Below, in pieces: positions 44,986 through 54,210 of a stretch of 64,000 nucleotides of DNA. Within the stretch, counting starts at the first letter, position 1, and each line of letters opens with the position of its first letter. The stretch is from contig NZ_CP012040.1 in NCBI RefSeq assembly GCF_001050135.1, positions 4,729,001-4,793,000 on the forward strand. The letters are read 5' to 3'. Both the position numbers and the translations under genes were made by a program. This DNA is from Cyclobacterium amurskyense (GTDB lineage Bacteria > Bacteroidota > Bacteroidia > Cytophagales > Cyclobacteriaceae). The notes below the pieces were generated by a model. That model worked only from the letters and a program-made list of their open reading frames with translations. It did not search any database and was not told the DNA's origin.

Positions 44986-47900
44986 ATGGAAAAAATTTTA
45001 CAATTATTTAAAAAAGTCAGTATAAGAATAAGCTTTAGTGTCTTATTTATGCTGATTGTCTTCGCCGCTCAAGCCCAAGTCGTGGTTACAGGAGTGGTAA
45101 AAGACGGAATTGAAGGCATACCCTTACCAGGGGTGTCGGTCTATCAAAAGGGTGGTGGAAGTGTAAGCATTACTGATTTTGATGGAGTTTATAGCATTGA
45201 GGTGGCAAATTCTAACGCTGAGTTAGTTTTTTCTTTTATAGGCTTTGAGACACAAAATATTACTGTGGGTGACAAGTCAATTATCGATGTGACTTTAGTG
45301 GCTGAAGAGACACTTTTGGAGCAGGTTGTTGTTGTGGGGTATGGTACCCAGAAGAAAATCAATCTGACTGGAGCTGTAGATCAGGTTTCTGGGGAAGACA
45401 TCATAAATAGACCTGTTGGAAATGTAATGCAAAGTCTTCAAGGTGTAAGCCCAGGCTTAAATATTACCTATTCTGGAGGAAGACCAGGTAGCATACCAAA
45501 TATTAATATTAGAGGTTTTACTTCTATTAATGGTGGTGGTCCACTTATTGTACTTGATGGAGTGGCTGCTGCTTACGATGATCTATTGCGATTAAACCCA
45601 GCAGATATAGAATCATTTTCGGTATTAAGAGATGCGGCTTCTGCAGCTATCTATGGAGCGAGAGCAGCATTTGGTGTAGTACTAATCACGACCAAACAAG
45701 GTGGTAGCAAGCAGGTAATTTCCTACAATAGTAATTTCTCCTGGGGAAAACCAACAGTGATGCCACAACCAGTAACTGATCCCTATATTTATAGCAGGGT
45801 AATGGATCAAGCGACAAGTAATACTCCTTGGAATTATATCAATTTCAATGATTATCATTATACCTGGGCCAAAGAAAGGTCAGGAGATCCTTCTGTAGAA
45901 GATGTACGAGTTGATCCAAATAACCCAGGTCAATGGGCTTATATGGGAAACAATGATTGGTACGATTATTTTTTCAACAGTTCTAGTTTTTCTACCAATC
46001 AAAGTTTGTCCATAAGTGGAAGTTCAAACAATGAAAACATGCCTATGACCTATTATGTGTCTGGGGATTATACCAGGGAAAATGGTATGAACAAATTACA
46101 ACCGGACAACTGGGATAGGTATTCTTTAAGAGCAAGGATTACTGCTACCCCTAAAAGCTGGTTGAAATTGGATAATAACCTCAATATCTATCAAACCAAG
46201 CGTGAGGAGTCAACCAATAATATTACAGATATTTATTCACTCACACCTATAGAGGTAGCCAAAAACCCTGATGGGTCTTGGGCCAATACGGATGCGGGAA
46301 GATTGGCGGCACGATTGGTAGATGGAGGTAGAAATGTTGAAGACATGTTTGGTTTTCATAATATTCTAAGAGCGATTGGTACTTTTATGGATGGAGACCT
46401 TACCGTAACAGGTAATGCCAGTTTCAAAAGAGAACAATGGATATATGGATGGGACAGAAAAAACTATGACATAGGTTATGGTCCTGATGATATCAGGACT
46501 GAAGGTGGTGATGGTTCTGTGGTTCAAAGGAATGGCAGCCTTCAGAATACCATATTTGACCTTTATAGTAATTATAATAAGAGTTTTGGTAAGCACACCA
46601 TTAGTCTTCTTGCTGGTTACAACCAAGAAAGCTATACCTATTCATCTGTACAGGCTGAAAGAAGAGTATTGATTTCTTCGTCATTGCCTTATATTGGCTT
46701 GACTAGTGGAGACTCATTTATCACCCCGGGTTATAGTTCTTATGCTACTCAGAGTGTTTTTGGAAGAGCCAATTATACTTACGATAACAAGTACATTATC
46801 GAATTTAATGGTCGATATGATGGTTCATCAAGGTTTCCAAGTTCGAGCAGGTGGGGATTTTTCCCATCTTTATCAGGAGCATGGATTGCTAGTGATGAAG
46901 AATTTCTTCAAAATTTAGATGGAGATCCAACACTGAAATTTAGAGCATCTTATGGTAGTCTGGGGAACCAAAACGTAGATAACTTTGGCTATTTACAATC
47001 TCTTCCTACAGGACTTTCTGGTGCTTTGATTGATAATGACAGGCAGGTAGTAGTTTCTAGCTCCCCACAATTAGCGGTGGATCCTAATTTTTATACCTGG
47101 GAAAGAGTAGTAACCACAAATTTTGGAGTGGATTTCGGATTATGGGAGGATAGGTTCTTTGCGACTTTTGATTACTTTATCAGAGACACCAAAGACATGT
47201 TGACCAATCCAGTTGAACTTCCAGGAGTTTTGGGAACATCTCCTCCTAAACAGAATGCTGCCGATCTGCAGACCAAAGGTTGGGAATTATCTCTTAATTA
47301 TAGGAACCAATTTGGAAGCTATGATAGGCCTATTGAATTTGCTTCTAAATTCTTCATATCCGATTCCAGATCCTACATCACTAGGTTTGAAAATGAACAA
47401 GGTTTGTTTTCAAATTATAGAGTTGGTCAAGAAGTAGGTGAAATATGGGGGTTAACCAATGATGGTCTATTTAGTTCCGAAGATGAAATTAGCCAACTAG
47501 ATCAATCTGCGATTATTCCATGGGGAGCACTTGATATTGTACCAGGATGGCCTAAGTATGTGGATGTTGACAATGATGGTAAAATAGAAGAAGGACTTAC
47601 AGAGGACAACCCCAAAGACCTTAGACTTATTGGAAACAGTAGACCTAGGTATCAGTTGGGAGCCAACCTAAGTGTAGCATGGAATGGTTTTGATCTTTCT
47701 TTATTTCTTCAGGGTGTTGGCAAACAGGATTACTATCCAAGACATTATCTTTTCTGGGGACCTTACCAACAGCCTTATGCAAATATCTACCCTTGGAATT
47801 TAGATTTCTATAGAGGAGAAGCAGACAGTGAGGCATTGAGAGCACAGCACAGTCAATCCTATATTGATGCAGGCTTGGCCGATGTCAATACGGATTCGAG

Positions 47901-48207
47901 TTATCCAGTCCTTCAATCTTGGTTGGCGGATGCGAACTATGGTTCTGGACTTGATATATCCCAAACAGGTTACCTTTTAAGTGCGGCGTATGTAAGGGTA
48001 AAGAACGTTACTATTGGCTACAATTTACCTGAGCAATGGGTGTCTAGGATAAAGGCAAGTAGAATTAGGGTATTTGTGTCTGGAGAAAACCTTTATGAGT
48101 TTTCAGCCATCAAGTCTTTCCTTGATCCAGAGGCAATTAACGATGCCAACGGATTTGCCTATCCTTTCCAAAGAAAATATTCATTCGGGGTAAATATTGA
48201 CCTATAA
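44986..48207 (+). CDS. SusC/RagA-type TonB-dependent outer-membrane transporter (second locus)
   Basis: 1073 residues. A signal peptide ends FAAQAQ (about residue 31). Then follow a carboxypeptidase-D regulatory-like domain (VTGVVKDGIEGIPLPGVSVY, to about 110), the TonB-box region EQVVVVGYGTQKK, the plug (to about 235; INIRGFTSINGGGPLIVLDG and SFSVLRDAASAAIYGARAAFG) and the barrel, ending in leucine (KYSFGVNIDL). It shares the fold but little detailed sequence with the transporter at 9.9-13.0 kb, so a different ligand is likely. The SusD gene follows 13 bp downstream. It lacks an STN domain, fitting control by the divergent TetR protein rather than by a sigma/anti-sigma pair. Confidence 0.96.
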   Translation: MEKILQLFKKVSIRISFSVLFMLIVFAAQAQVVVTGVVKDGIEGIPLPGVSVYQKGGGSVSITDFDGVYSIEVANSNAELVFSFIGFETQNITVGDKSIIDVTLVAEETLLEQVVVVGYGTQKKINLTGAVDQVSGEDIINRPVGNVMQSLQGVSPGLNITYSGGRPGSIPNINIRGFTSINGGGPLIVLDGVAAAYDDLLRLNPADIESFSVLRDAASAAIYGARAAFGVVLITTKQGGSKQVISYNSNFSWGKPTVMPQPVTDPYIYSRVMDQATSNTPWNYINFNDYHYTWAKERSGDPSVEDVRVDPNNPGQWAYMGNNDWYDYFFNSSSFSTNQSLSISGSSNNENMPMTYYVSGDYTRENGMNKLQPDNWDRYSLRARITATPKSWLKLDNNLNIYQTKREESTNNITDIYSLTPIEVAKNPDGSWANTDAGRLAARLVDGGRNVEDMFGFHNILRAIGTFMDGDLTVTGNASFKREQWIYGWDRKNYDIGYGPDDIRTEGGDGSVVQRNGSLQNTIFDLYSNYNKSFGKHTISLLAGYNQESYTYSSVQAERRVLISSSLPYIGLTSGDSFITPGYSSYATQSVFGRANYTYDNKYIIEFNGRYDGSSRFPSSSRWGFFPSLSGAWIASDEEFLQNLDGDPTLKFRASYGSLGNQNVDNFGYLQSLPTGLSGALIDNDRQVVVSSSPQLAVDPNFYTWERVVTTNFGVDFGLWEDRFFATFDYFIRDTKDMLTNPVELPGVLGTSPPKQNAADLQTKGWELSLNYRNQFGSYDRPIEFASKFFISDSRSYITRFENEQGLFSNYRVGQEVGEIWGLTNDGLFSSEDEISQLDQSAIIPWGALDIVPGWPKYVDVDNDGKIEEGLTEDNPKDLRLIGNSRPRYQLGANLSVAWNGFDLSLFLQGVGKQDYYPRHYLFWGPYQQPYANIYPWNLDFYRGEADSEALRAQHSQSYIDAGLADVNTDSSYPVLQSWLADANYGSGLDISQTGYLLSAAYVRVKNVTIGYNLPEQWVSRIKASRIRVFVSGENLYEFSAIKSFLDPEAINDANGFAYPFQRKYSFGVNIDL

Positions 48208-48220
48208 ACGCAAATTAGAA

Positions 48221-50017
48221 ATGAAAAAATACATATATTATTTATTCATACTGAATATATTCTGGATTACCTCTTGTAATGAAGAATTCATGGACAGGTA
48301 TCCCCAGACTTCAATAGCACCTGAGGAGTTCTTTAAGACAGAACAGGATTTACAACTTTATGTTAATGGACTATTGTCTTTGCCAGGTACCTTCGAGTAC
48401 CAAAGTGATCAAAGTAGTGATAACTTGGCAACAACCGGAGCTGTAGAAATTAAAAGCATATTAACTGGTTCACCAAGTTCACAAAATGTAATTGTGGGAT
48501 GGAATTGGGGAAGATTGCGAAATATCAATTACTTCCTTGAAAACAGCAGAAAAGCGAACGCAAGCTTAGAAGTAATCCAACATTATGAGGGAATAGCACG
48601 CTATTATAGGGCTATCTTTTACTCAAGCATGGTGAAACGTTATTCAGATGTTCCATGGTATGAGCAATTACTTTCTCCTACTGATGAGGAATTGTACAAG
48701 GGTAGAGATTCTAGGGAGACCGTTGTTGATGGAATTATGGAAGACCTGGCATTTGCAAATGAACATGTAAATGCGGATGTAGCGACAGGAACTCCTGGGA
48801 ATTGGGCAGTAAAGGTTTTTTATGCCAGATTTGCACTATATGAAGGGACTTTCAGGAAATACCACGATGAGTTAGGACTACAAAATACTGCCGATACTTT
48901 TTTGCAAAAAGCGAGTGAGATTGCAAAAACCATTATGGATTCAGGGAAATTTTCCATTTACAATACAGGGAATCCTGACAATGATTATAAAACCTTGTTT
49001 AATAGCCAAGACCTTACTGGAAATAGTGAAGTAATCTTATTCAATGCCTATGATATTAATAAGGACAGGAGTAGTAATGTAAATACTGGAGTTTTCGGTA
49101 CTTATGAACAATCACCTGCTAGGGATTTGGTACAGAGCTACTTGATGGCAGATGGATCCAAGTTTACTGATAAACCAGATTATGACAAATTCTCCTATGT
49201 GGAAGAATTCAAAGATAGAGATCCTAGATTATACCAAACTTTGGTCTATCCAGGCTGGGTTAGAGTACCCGAAAGCAGCCCTTATATCCCTATATTAAAT
49301 AGGAATTTCAGTGGGTATTATCAGCACAAAGGATACAGTAATACTACTGATAACATAGAGCTTGGAAGCTTGGACTTCCCGGTTTACAGGTATGCTGAAG
49401 TATTGTTGACTTATGCAGAAGCAATGGCAGAATTGGGAACATTGACCCAAGCAGACCTTGATGCATCCGTGAATTTGCTTAGAAATAGAGTGGGAATGCC
49501 TGCTTTAATGCTTAATGAAGCCAATACTCAGCCGGATCCAGTTATGATGTCAAAATACCCTAAGGTGTCAGGACCTATGGCTGGAGTGCTGTTGGAGATT
49601 AGAAGAGAAAGAAGAGTAGAATTTGCAGTAGAGGGTTATAGATTTGATGACCTGATGCGCTATGGTGCAGGTAAATTGCTGGAAAACATTCCTGAAGGTA
49701 TGTATTTCTCAGGTCTTGGAAAATTTGATTTGACGGGTGATGGCATTCCTGATATCTTTTTGGTTGACAAAAGCACAGATATCCCAGAGGATAAAGACAA
49801 GGAAGTAAATGAGTTAGGAAAATTACTCATCTATTACAAGACAGGAACAATAGATGATAATGTGACTGTTTATCTTGAGAATGGTGAAAATGGTGGAACC
49901 ATGGTGACTGAAGTTAGCCCAAGGAACTTTATCGAACCAAAATATTATTACAGACCTATCCCTGTACAACAGGTGGCACTCAACCCTAATCTTGAACAGA
50001 TTTTTGGTTGGGAATAA
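48221..50017 (+). CDS. SusD/RagB-type surface-binding lipoprotein (second locus)
   Basis: About 598 residues from ATG 48221, chosen over a TTG at 48197 that would overlap susC and spoil the signal. The lipoprotein signal ends IFWITSC-N. The mature start MDRYPQTSIAPEEFFKTEQDLQLYVNGL is typical. RYAEVLLTYAEAMAELG and LLRNRVGMPAL are the C-terminal TPR-like segments, with EIRRERRVEFAVEGYRFDDLMRYG as the SusD signature. It is the surface partner of the preceding SusC. The operon ends at a very strong hairpin 22 bp downstream. Confidence 0.95.
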   Translation: MKKYIYYLFILNIFWITSCNEEFMDRYPQTSIAPEEFFKTEQDLQLYVNGLLSLPGTFEYQSDQSSDNLATTGAVEIKSILTGSPSSQNVIVGWNWGRLRNINYFLENSRKANASLEVIQHYEGIARYYRAIFYSSMVKRYSDVPWYEQLLSPTDEELYKGRDSRETVVDGIMEDLAFANEHVNADVATGTPGNWAVKVFYARFALYEGTFRKYHDELGLQNTADTFLQKASEIAKTIMDSGKFSIYNTGNPDNDYKTLFNSQDLTGNSEVILFNAYDINKDRSSNVNTGVFGTYEQSPARDLVQSYLMADGSKFTDKPDYDKFSYVEEFKDRDPRLYQTLVYPGWVRVPESSPYIPILNRNFSGYYQHKGYSNTTDNIELGSLDFPVYRYAEVLLTYAEAMAELGTLTQADLDASVNLLRNRVGMPALMLNEANTQPDPVMMSKYPKVSGPMAGVLLEIRRERRVEFAVEGYRFDDLMRYGAGKLLENIPEGMYFSGLGKFDLTGDGIPDIFLVDKSTDIPEDKDKEVNELGKLLIYYKTGTIDDNVTVYLENGENGGTMVTEVSPRNFIEPKYYYRPIPVQQVALNPNLEQIFGWE

Positions 50018-50038
50018 TTTATAAAAAAAGAGTATGAG

Positions 50039-50079
50039 GTAAGCTGTTGGAATTATTAAATTCCAACAGCTTACTTTTG
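50039..50079 (+). terminator. Strong intrinsic terminator after susC-susD (second locus)
   Basis: Perfect 16-bp stem GTAAGCTGTTGGAATT / AATTCCAACAGCTTAC with loop ATTA (50039-50074), followed by TTTTG. It separates the transporter operon from the phosphodiesterase gene and directly precedes a repeat copy. Confidence 0.85.
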
Positions 50080-50080
50080 T

Positions 50081-50297
50081 TTAACCCAAATTATGTAATA
50101 GGATTTCTCCGCCCTGACAATGTCAGGGGTGAAGCCTTTCCCGTGTTTACGGGAAGTGTTGCAATCGCAAGAAAATCAGGCTGTTTGGATATTTTAGCAT
50201 AGCACCGCTATGGTAAAATTGAAAACAGCAACGAAGTGGCTGATTTTGAAGCGATTTAAGCACGTAATAGATTGTCTATTGCATATTTCGGGTTTAA
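50081..50297 (+). repeat. Intergenic repeat element, copy D (full length)
   Basis: From TTAACCCAAATTATG to CATATTTCGGGTTTAA. All internal hairpins are present: CCCTGACA/TGTCAGGG, CCCGT-GTTT-ACGGG, TTGC/GCAA, CATAGC/GCTATG. It lies between a terminator and the next gene, starting 2 bp after the terminator. Confidence 0.86.
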
Positions 50298-50326
50298 TCT
50301 ATAGATGAAATTTAAACCCTAAATAA

Positions 50327-51559
50327 ATGAAGAAAAATACGATGAGGGTGGCCATTATTTTTATGTTTAGCACTATGCTGACATTGGCTGCCAATGCCCA
50401 GGAAAAAAAGACCCTTTTTATTATTTTAGATGGTATTCAGAGGGAACTTTTAGAGCGTAACCCAACACCAAACCTTGATGAAATAGCTTCACTTGGTCAA
50501 TATACCCACGCTTATGTAGGAGGAAAAAAGGGTGGATATTCTGAAACACCTACCATTTCGGCTGTAGGATACAATAGCCTTTTGACAGGAGTTTGGGTAA
50601 ACAAACACAATGTTAAGGGAAATAGCATACGCGAACCCAATTATAATTACCCTACAATTTTCCGAAAATTTAAAGAAAATTATCCTAATAAAACCATAGC
50701 AGTTTATTCTACCTGGTTGGACAACCGTACCAAATTAGTAGGAGAGAATTTGAAGGAGACAGGACATTTGCAATTGGATTATCACTTTGATGGGCTTGAA
50801 ACAGACACCCTTTCTTATCCTCATGATAATAAGAGTGATTATATTAAGAAAATTGATCAGGCCGTATCAACTTATGCAGCCAACGATGTCCTTACTAAAG
50901 GTCCTGATATGACCTGGGTGTATTTGCAATATACTGATGATATGGGGCATAGATTTGGGGAGAGCCCTCAAATGAATGCTGGTATTCAGGAGGCTGACAG
51001 GCAAGTAGGGTTGATCTGGGAAGCCATTCAGAAGAGAGAAAAAGCACACAATGAAGAATGGATGATCATCATTACTACAGATCATGGTAGAAAAGTTGGT
51101 GGTCGAGGACATGGCGGACAATCCGATGAAGAACGTGCTACCTGGATTGTTTCCAATAAAAAATTCAATGGTATTTCTAAAAACACTCCTGGTGTGGTTG
51201 ACATTTTTCCTACCATAGTTGACTATATGGATATTGCCGTTCCTAAAAATCAAGCCATGGAATTAGATGGTGTGTCTTTATTAGGAGAGGCCTACGCAAG
51301 CCATTTGTCTGGATCTTTAAAAGGGGAAAGTCTTAGCCTTTCATGGAAAGATTATGGCATTAAAGGCAAAGCCTTGGTTTGGGTAAGCCCAACCAATCAG
51401 TACAAATATGGAGAGACGGATATTTACAGGCAAATAGGGGCGATTTCACTTGAAGAAGGTTCCGATATATTTGATTTAAAATTCAATTATGATCAACTTA
51501 AAGTGGTAGTTGAGTTACCAAATGGATACCTTAATGTTTGGGTAACAAATGAAGAATAG
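50327..51559 (+). CDS. Exported alkaline-phosphatase-superfamily phosphodiesterase-like enzyme
   Basis: 410 residues. A signal peptide ends AANAQ (about residue 25). The core follows the type I phosphodiesterase / nucleotide pyrophosphatase pattern: KTLFIILDGIQ (metal D35), NPTPNLDEIASLG, and TPTISAVGYNSLLTGVWVNKHNV, where the nucleophile should be T76 or S78. The second metal site is MIIITTDHGRKVGGRGHGG near residue 245-262. TWVYLQYTDDMGHRFG provides further ligands. It would cleave phosphodiester or pyrophosphate bonds outside the cytoplasm. It stands beside a SusC/SusD operon but behind its own terminator, so cotranscription is not certain. Sulfatase activity is not expected: no C-x-P-S-R motif. 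Confidence 0.85.
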   Translation: MKKNTMRVAIIFMFSTMLTLAANAQEKKTLFIILDGIQRELLERNPTPNLDEIASLGQYTHAYVGGKKGGYSETPTISAVGYNSLLTGVWVNKHNVKGNSIREPNYNYPTIFRKFKENYPNKTIAVYSTWLDNRTKLVGENLKETGHLQLDYHFDGLETDTLSYPHDNKSDYIKKIDQAVSTYAANDVLTKGPDMTWVYLQYTDDMGHRFGESPQMNAGIQEADRQVGLIWEAIQKREKAHNEEWMIIITTDHGRKVGGRGHGGQSDEERATWIVSNKKFNGISKNTPGVVDIFPTIVDYMDIAVPKNQAMELDGVSLLGEAYASHLSGSLKGESLSLSWKDYGIKGKALVWVSPTNQYKYGETDIYRQIGAISLEEGSDIFDLKFNYDQLKVVVELPNGYLNVWVTNEE

Positions 51560-51620
51560 GTGTTACAATAAATAATTTCACTTTTTAGTATACCATTTGT
51601 GTAAAAAGAATAAATAATTT

Positions 51621-51654
51621 GGCGTTCGAAGACTTAACTTAGGCTTCGAACGCC
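51621..51654 (+). terminator. Perfect hairpin between the phosphodiesterase gene and the DUF5916 start codon
   Basis: Stem GGCGTTCGAAG / CTTCGAACGCC (11 bp, loop ACTTAACTTAGG less the paired ends), followed by TTAATTTC. It looks like an intrinsic terminator for the upstream gene, but its 3' edge is only 8 nt from the ATG at 51663, so it could also hide the ribosome site of the next gene. The T-run is weak. Confidence 0.55.
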
Positions 51655-51662
51655 TTAATTTC

Positions 51663-53873
51663 ATGCAAAGATTTATTCTAACCTTTTTACTTACCTTAAA
51701 TTCCATACTTATTGTTTTTAGTCAAGAACCCGAGCATCCCGGTATTTTTGCTAAAAAAGCAGTAAAACCTGTGCTTATTGACGGGATACTTAATGAAGAG
51801 ATATGGCAGGACATAGGTTGGGAAAGTAATTTTATCCAAACCTTTCCTACTGACACAGCAAAGGCAATTGCTGAAACAAAGGTTAAAGTGTCCTTTGATG
51901 ATAAATTCATATACATTGCGGCTATCCTACTGAATCCTGAAGCTCGTAAAAAGTATGTGAGTACTTCCCTAAGAAGAGATTATAGAGGAAATCAGAATGA
52001 TGGTATCAGCATTGTAATTGATACCTTTAATGACAAAACCAATGGTTATATATTCGGAGTAAACCCTTATGGGGTGCAGAGGGAAGCCATGGTAGGCAAT
52101 GGAGGCTTGCTATCAACAGATTTCAATCTGGCTTGGGACAACAAATGGTACTCCGAAGCGACGATTCATGACGACCATTGGATAGTAGAGATAGGGATAC
52201 CTTTATCCACACTGAGGTACAAAGACGGAGCCGAAAACTGGAACATTAACTTTTATAGGATAGACAGTAAATATTCTGAAAAAACAACCTGGACCCCTAT
52301 TCCTAAGAATTTCAATGTAACCCATACTGCCTTTTCCCGAAACCTTCATTTTTCGGAGCCATTGCCCAAAGCTGGAGGAAACTATTCAATAATACCCTAC
52401 GCAGCGGTGGCCACTTCAAAAAACAATATCAATGGCATAGAAGAACCTTTAAAACCATCTTTTGGAGGAGATGCCAAAATTGGAATAGGGCCTGCCATGA
52501 ATCTTGATCTTACCGTTAATCCTGATTTTTCTCAAGTTGAGGTGGATGAGCAAGTGACCAATTTAGACCGGTTTGAAATATTCTTTCCTGAAAGGAGACA
52601 GTTCTTTTTAGAGAATGTAGATCTTTTTGCTGATTTCGGGACAGACAGAATAAGACCTTTTTTCTCCAGAAGAATAGGAGTGGACAGGGATGAAAATACG
52701 GGGCAAAATGTGCAAAATCAGATCCTATATGGTGCGAGGTTAAGTGGCAAGTTAAATGAAGATTGGAGAATAGGTGCCATGAACATGCAAACTGCCAACG
52801 ATCCCCTCAGAGGAATCTCCGGTAAAAACTTTACTGTAGCTGCTTTGCAAAGAAAAGTATTCAACCGTTCCAATGTTGGGGTGATGGTCATCAATAGAGA
52901 GACCATGGACATGGAACAAGGTGGCTTAAACCTGGTCAATGGAAAGCATAATCGCCTGGTTGGTATTGATTATAATTTGTTTTCTAAAGACAATCGATGG
53001 ACGGGCAAGTTTTTTTACCATAAAACCTTTGAAGAGGGTAAGCAAAGCAATACTGGGACGGGGCATGCGCAACTTACTTTTACCGATGTTAACCTAATGG
53101 CAGGTTTGTCTTATTCCAATGTGGGAGAGAATTACAATCCCCTGGTAGGTTATACGCCCAGAGTGGGGTACCAAAGAATAGCTCCAATTATGAGCTATAC
53201 TTTTTTCCCAGACTCAAAACTCATCAATAGACATGGTCCGGGTTTTGAATCTGAAACTTTATGGACGCCTTCTTTGGGAATAACTGACGAGTTGCATACC
53301 TTAAATTACTTGATTCGCTTGCATTCCTATGCAGAGATTACGCTTAGCGCAAACAACCAATATACTTATTTATTCTTCCCTTTTGATCCTACCCGAACTG
53401 GTGGTGAACCCTTGGCCCAGGGCACTTCTTACAGGTACAATTATTTTGGTATAGATATGAGAACCGATCCCAGGAAAGCATTTTCCTTAAAAGGAGTTGG
53501 ACAGACTGGGCAATATTATAATGGTCGAATGTCTAATTTTCTTGGAACTGCCCAATGGAGAGTCGGATATTCTGCCAATATCTCCATGAATATCAGTTAT
53601 AGCAGGCTAAGGCTTCCTGAACCTCAGAAGGATGCAGATTTATTTCTGATTGGACCACGATTCGACCTTACCTTTACAAGAAGTTTATTCTGGACCACCT
53701 TTATCCAATACAATAATCAGATTGACAATATCAATATCAATACCCGTTTACAATGGCGGTATGCACCTGTTTCTGATTTGTTTATGGTGTATACGGACAA
53801 CTACTTCCCAGATTCCTTTGCCTCCAAGCAGCGGGCTTTTGTGATGAAATTAAATTATTGGTTAAATCTTTAA
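51663..53873 (+). CDS. DUF5916 protein with N-terminal CBM9-like domain
   Basis: 736 residues. A signal peptide ends IVFSQ (about residue 21). Residues 38-220 resemble a carbohydrate-binding family 9-like domain: KPVLIDGILNEEIWQDI, VKVSFDDKFIYIAAIL, GISIVIDTFNDKTNGYIFGVNPYGVQ and WIVEIGIPLSTLRY. The remainder is the DUF5916 barrel-like region (NPDFSQVEVDEQVTNLDRFEIFFPERRQFFLEN, then strands to the C-terminus). It is expected in or on the outer membrane. Function is unknown, though the CBM9-like start and location suggest glycan binding or release. The stop codon TAA at 53871 is supplied by the first bases of a repeat copy. Confidence 0.87.
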   Translation: MQRFILTFLLTLNSILIVFSQEPEHPGIFAKKAVKPVLIDGILNEEIWQDIGWESNFIQTFPTDTAKAIAETKVKVSFDDKFIYIAAILLNPEARKKYVSTSLRRDYRGNQNDGISIVIDTFNDKTNGYIFGVNPYGVQREAMVGNGGLLSTDFNLAWDNKWYSEATIHDDHWIVEIGIPLSTLRYKDGAENWNINFYRIDSKYSEKTTWTPIPKNFNVTHTAFSRNLHFSEPLPKAGGNYSIIPYAAVATSKNNINGIEEPLKPSFGGDAKIGIGPAMNLDLTVNPDFSQVEVDEQVTNLDRFEIFFPERRQFFLENVDLFADFGTDRIRPFFSRRIGVDRDENTGQNVQNQILYGARLSGKLNEDWRIGAMNMQTANDPLRGISGKNFTVAALQRKVFNRSNVGVMVINRETMDMEQGGLNLVNGKHNRLVGIDYNLFSKDNRWTGKFFYHKTFEEGKQSNTGTGHAQLTFTDVNLMAGLSYSNVGENYNPLVGYTPRVGYQRIAPIMSYTFFPDSKLINRHGPGFESETLWTPSLGITDELHTLNYLIRLHSYAEITLSANNQYTYLFFPFDPTRTGGEPLAQGTSYRYNYFGIDMRTDPRKAFSLKGVGQTGQYYNGRMSNFLGTAQWRVGYSANISMNISYSRLRLPEPQKDADLFLIGPRFDLTFTRSLFWTTFIQYNNQIDNININTRLQWRYAPVSDLFMVYTDNYFPDSFASKQRAFVMKLNYWLNL

Positions 53874-54087
53874 CCCGGATTATGTAATAGGATTTCTCCG
53901 TCCTGACAATAGTCAGGGGTGAAGCCTGTCCCGTGTTTACGGGAAGTGTTGCAATCGCAAGAAAATCGGACTGTTTGGAGATTTTAGCATTGCTCCGCTA
54001 TGGTGAAATTGAAATCAGCAACGAAGTGGCTGATTTTAAAGCGATTTCAGCACGTAATAGAATGTCTATTGCATATTTCGGGTTTAA
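53869..54087 (+). repeat. Intergenic repeat element, copy E (full length)
   Basis: From CTTTAACCCGGATTATG to CATATTTCGGGTTTAA. The hairpin CCCGT-GTTT-ACGGG is perfect and the first hairpin has loop AATA. It overlaps the last codons of the DUF5916 gene, giving that gene its TAA stop. Confidence 0.87.
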
Positions 54088-54153
54088 TCTGCTTAGAAGA
54101 TATTCCTTTATTAATAAGAATGGATATTTCCAAATTTAAGTTTTAAGACTATA

Positions 54154-54187
54154 AAAAAAGGTGACTGCTTAAGAAGTCACCTTTTTT
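54154..54187. terminator. Bidirectional intrinsic terminator
   Basis: Stem AAAAAAGGTGACT / AGTCACCTTTTTT (54154-54166 with 54175-54187). It has A- and T-runs on both sides, so it can end transcripts from both the DUF5916 gene and the convergent propeller/toroid gene. Confidence 0.82.
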
Positions 54188-54210
54188 ATTTACTTTTTAA
54201 TCTTGATCAA

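Noticed and set aside
53933..54139. Open frame inside a repeat copy
   Set aside because: The frame follows the repeat sequence and breaks in other copies; it is not conserved as protein.
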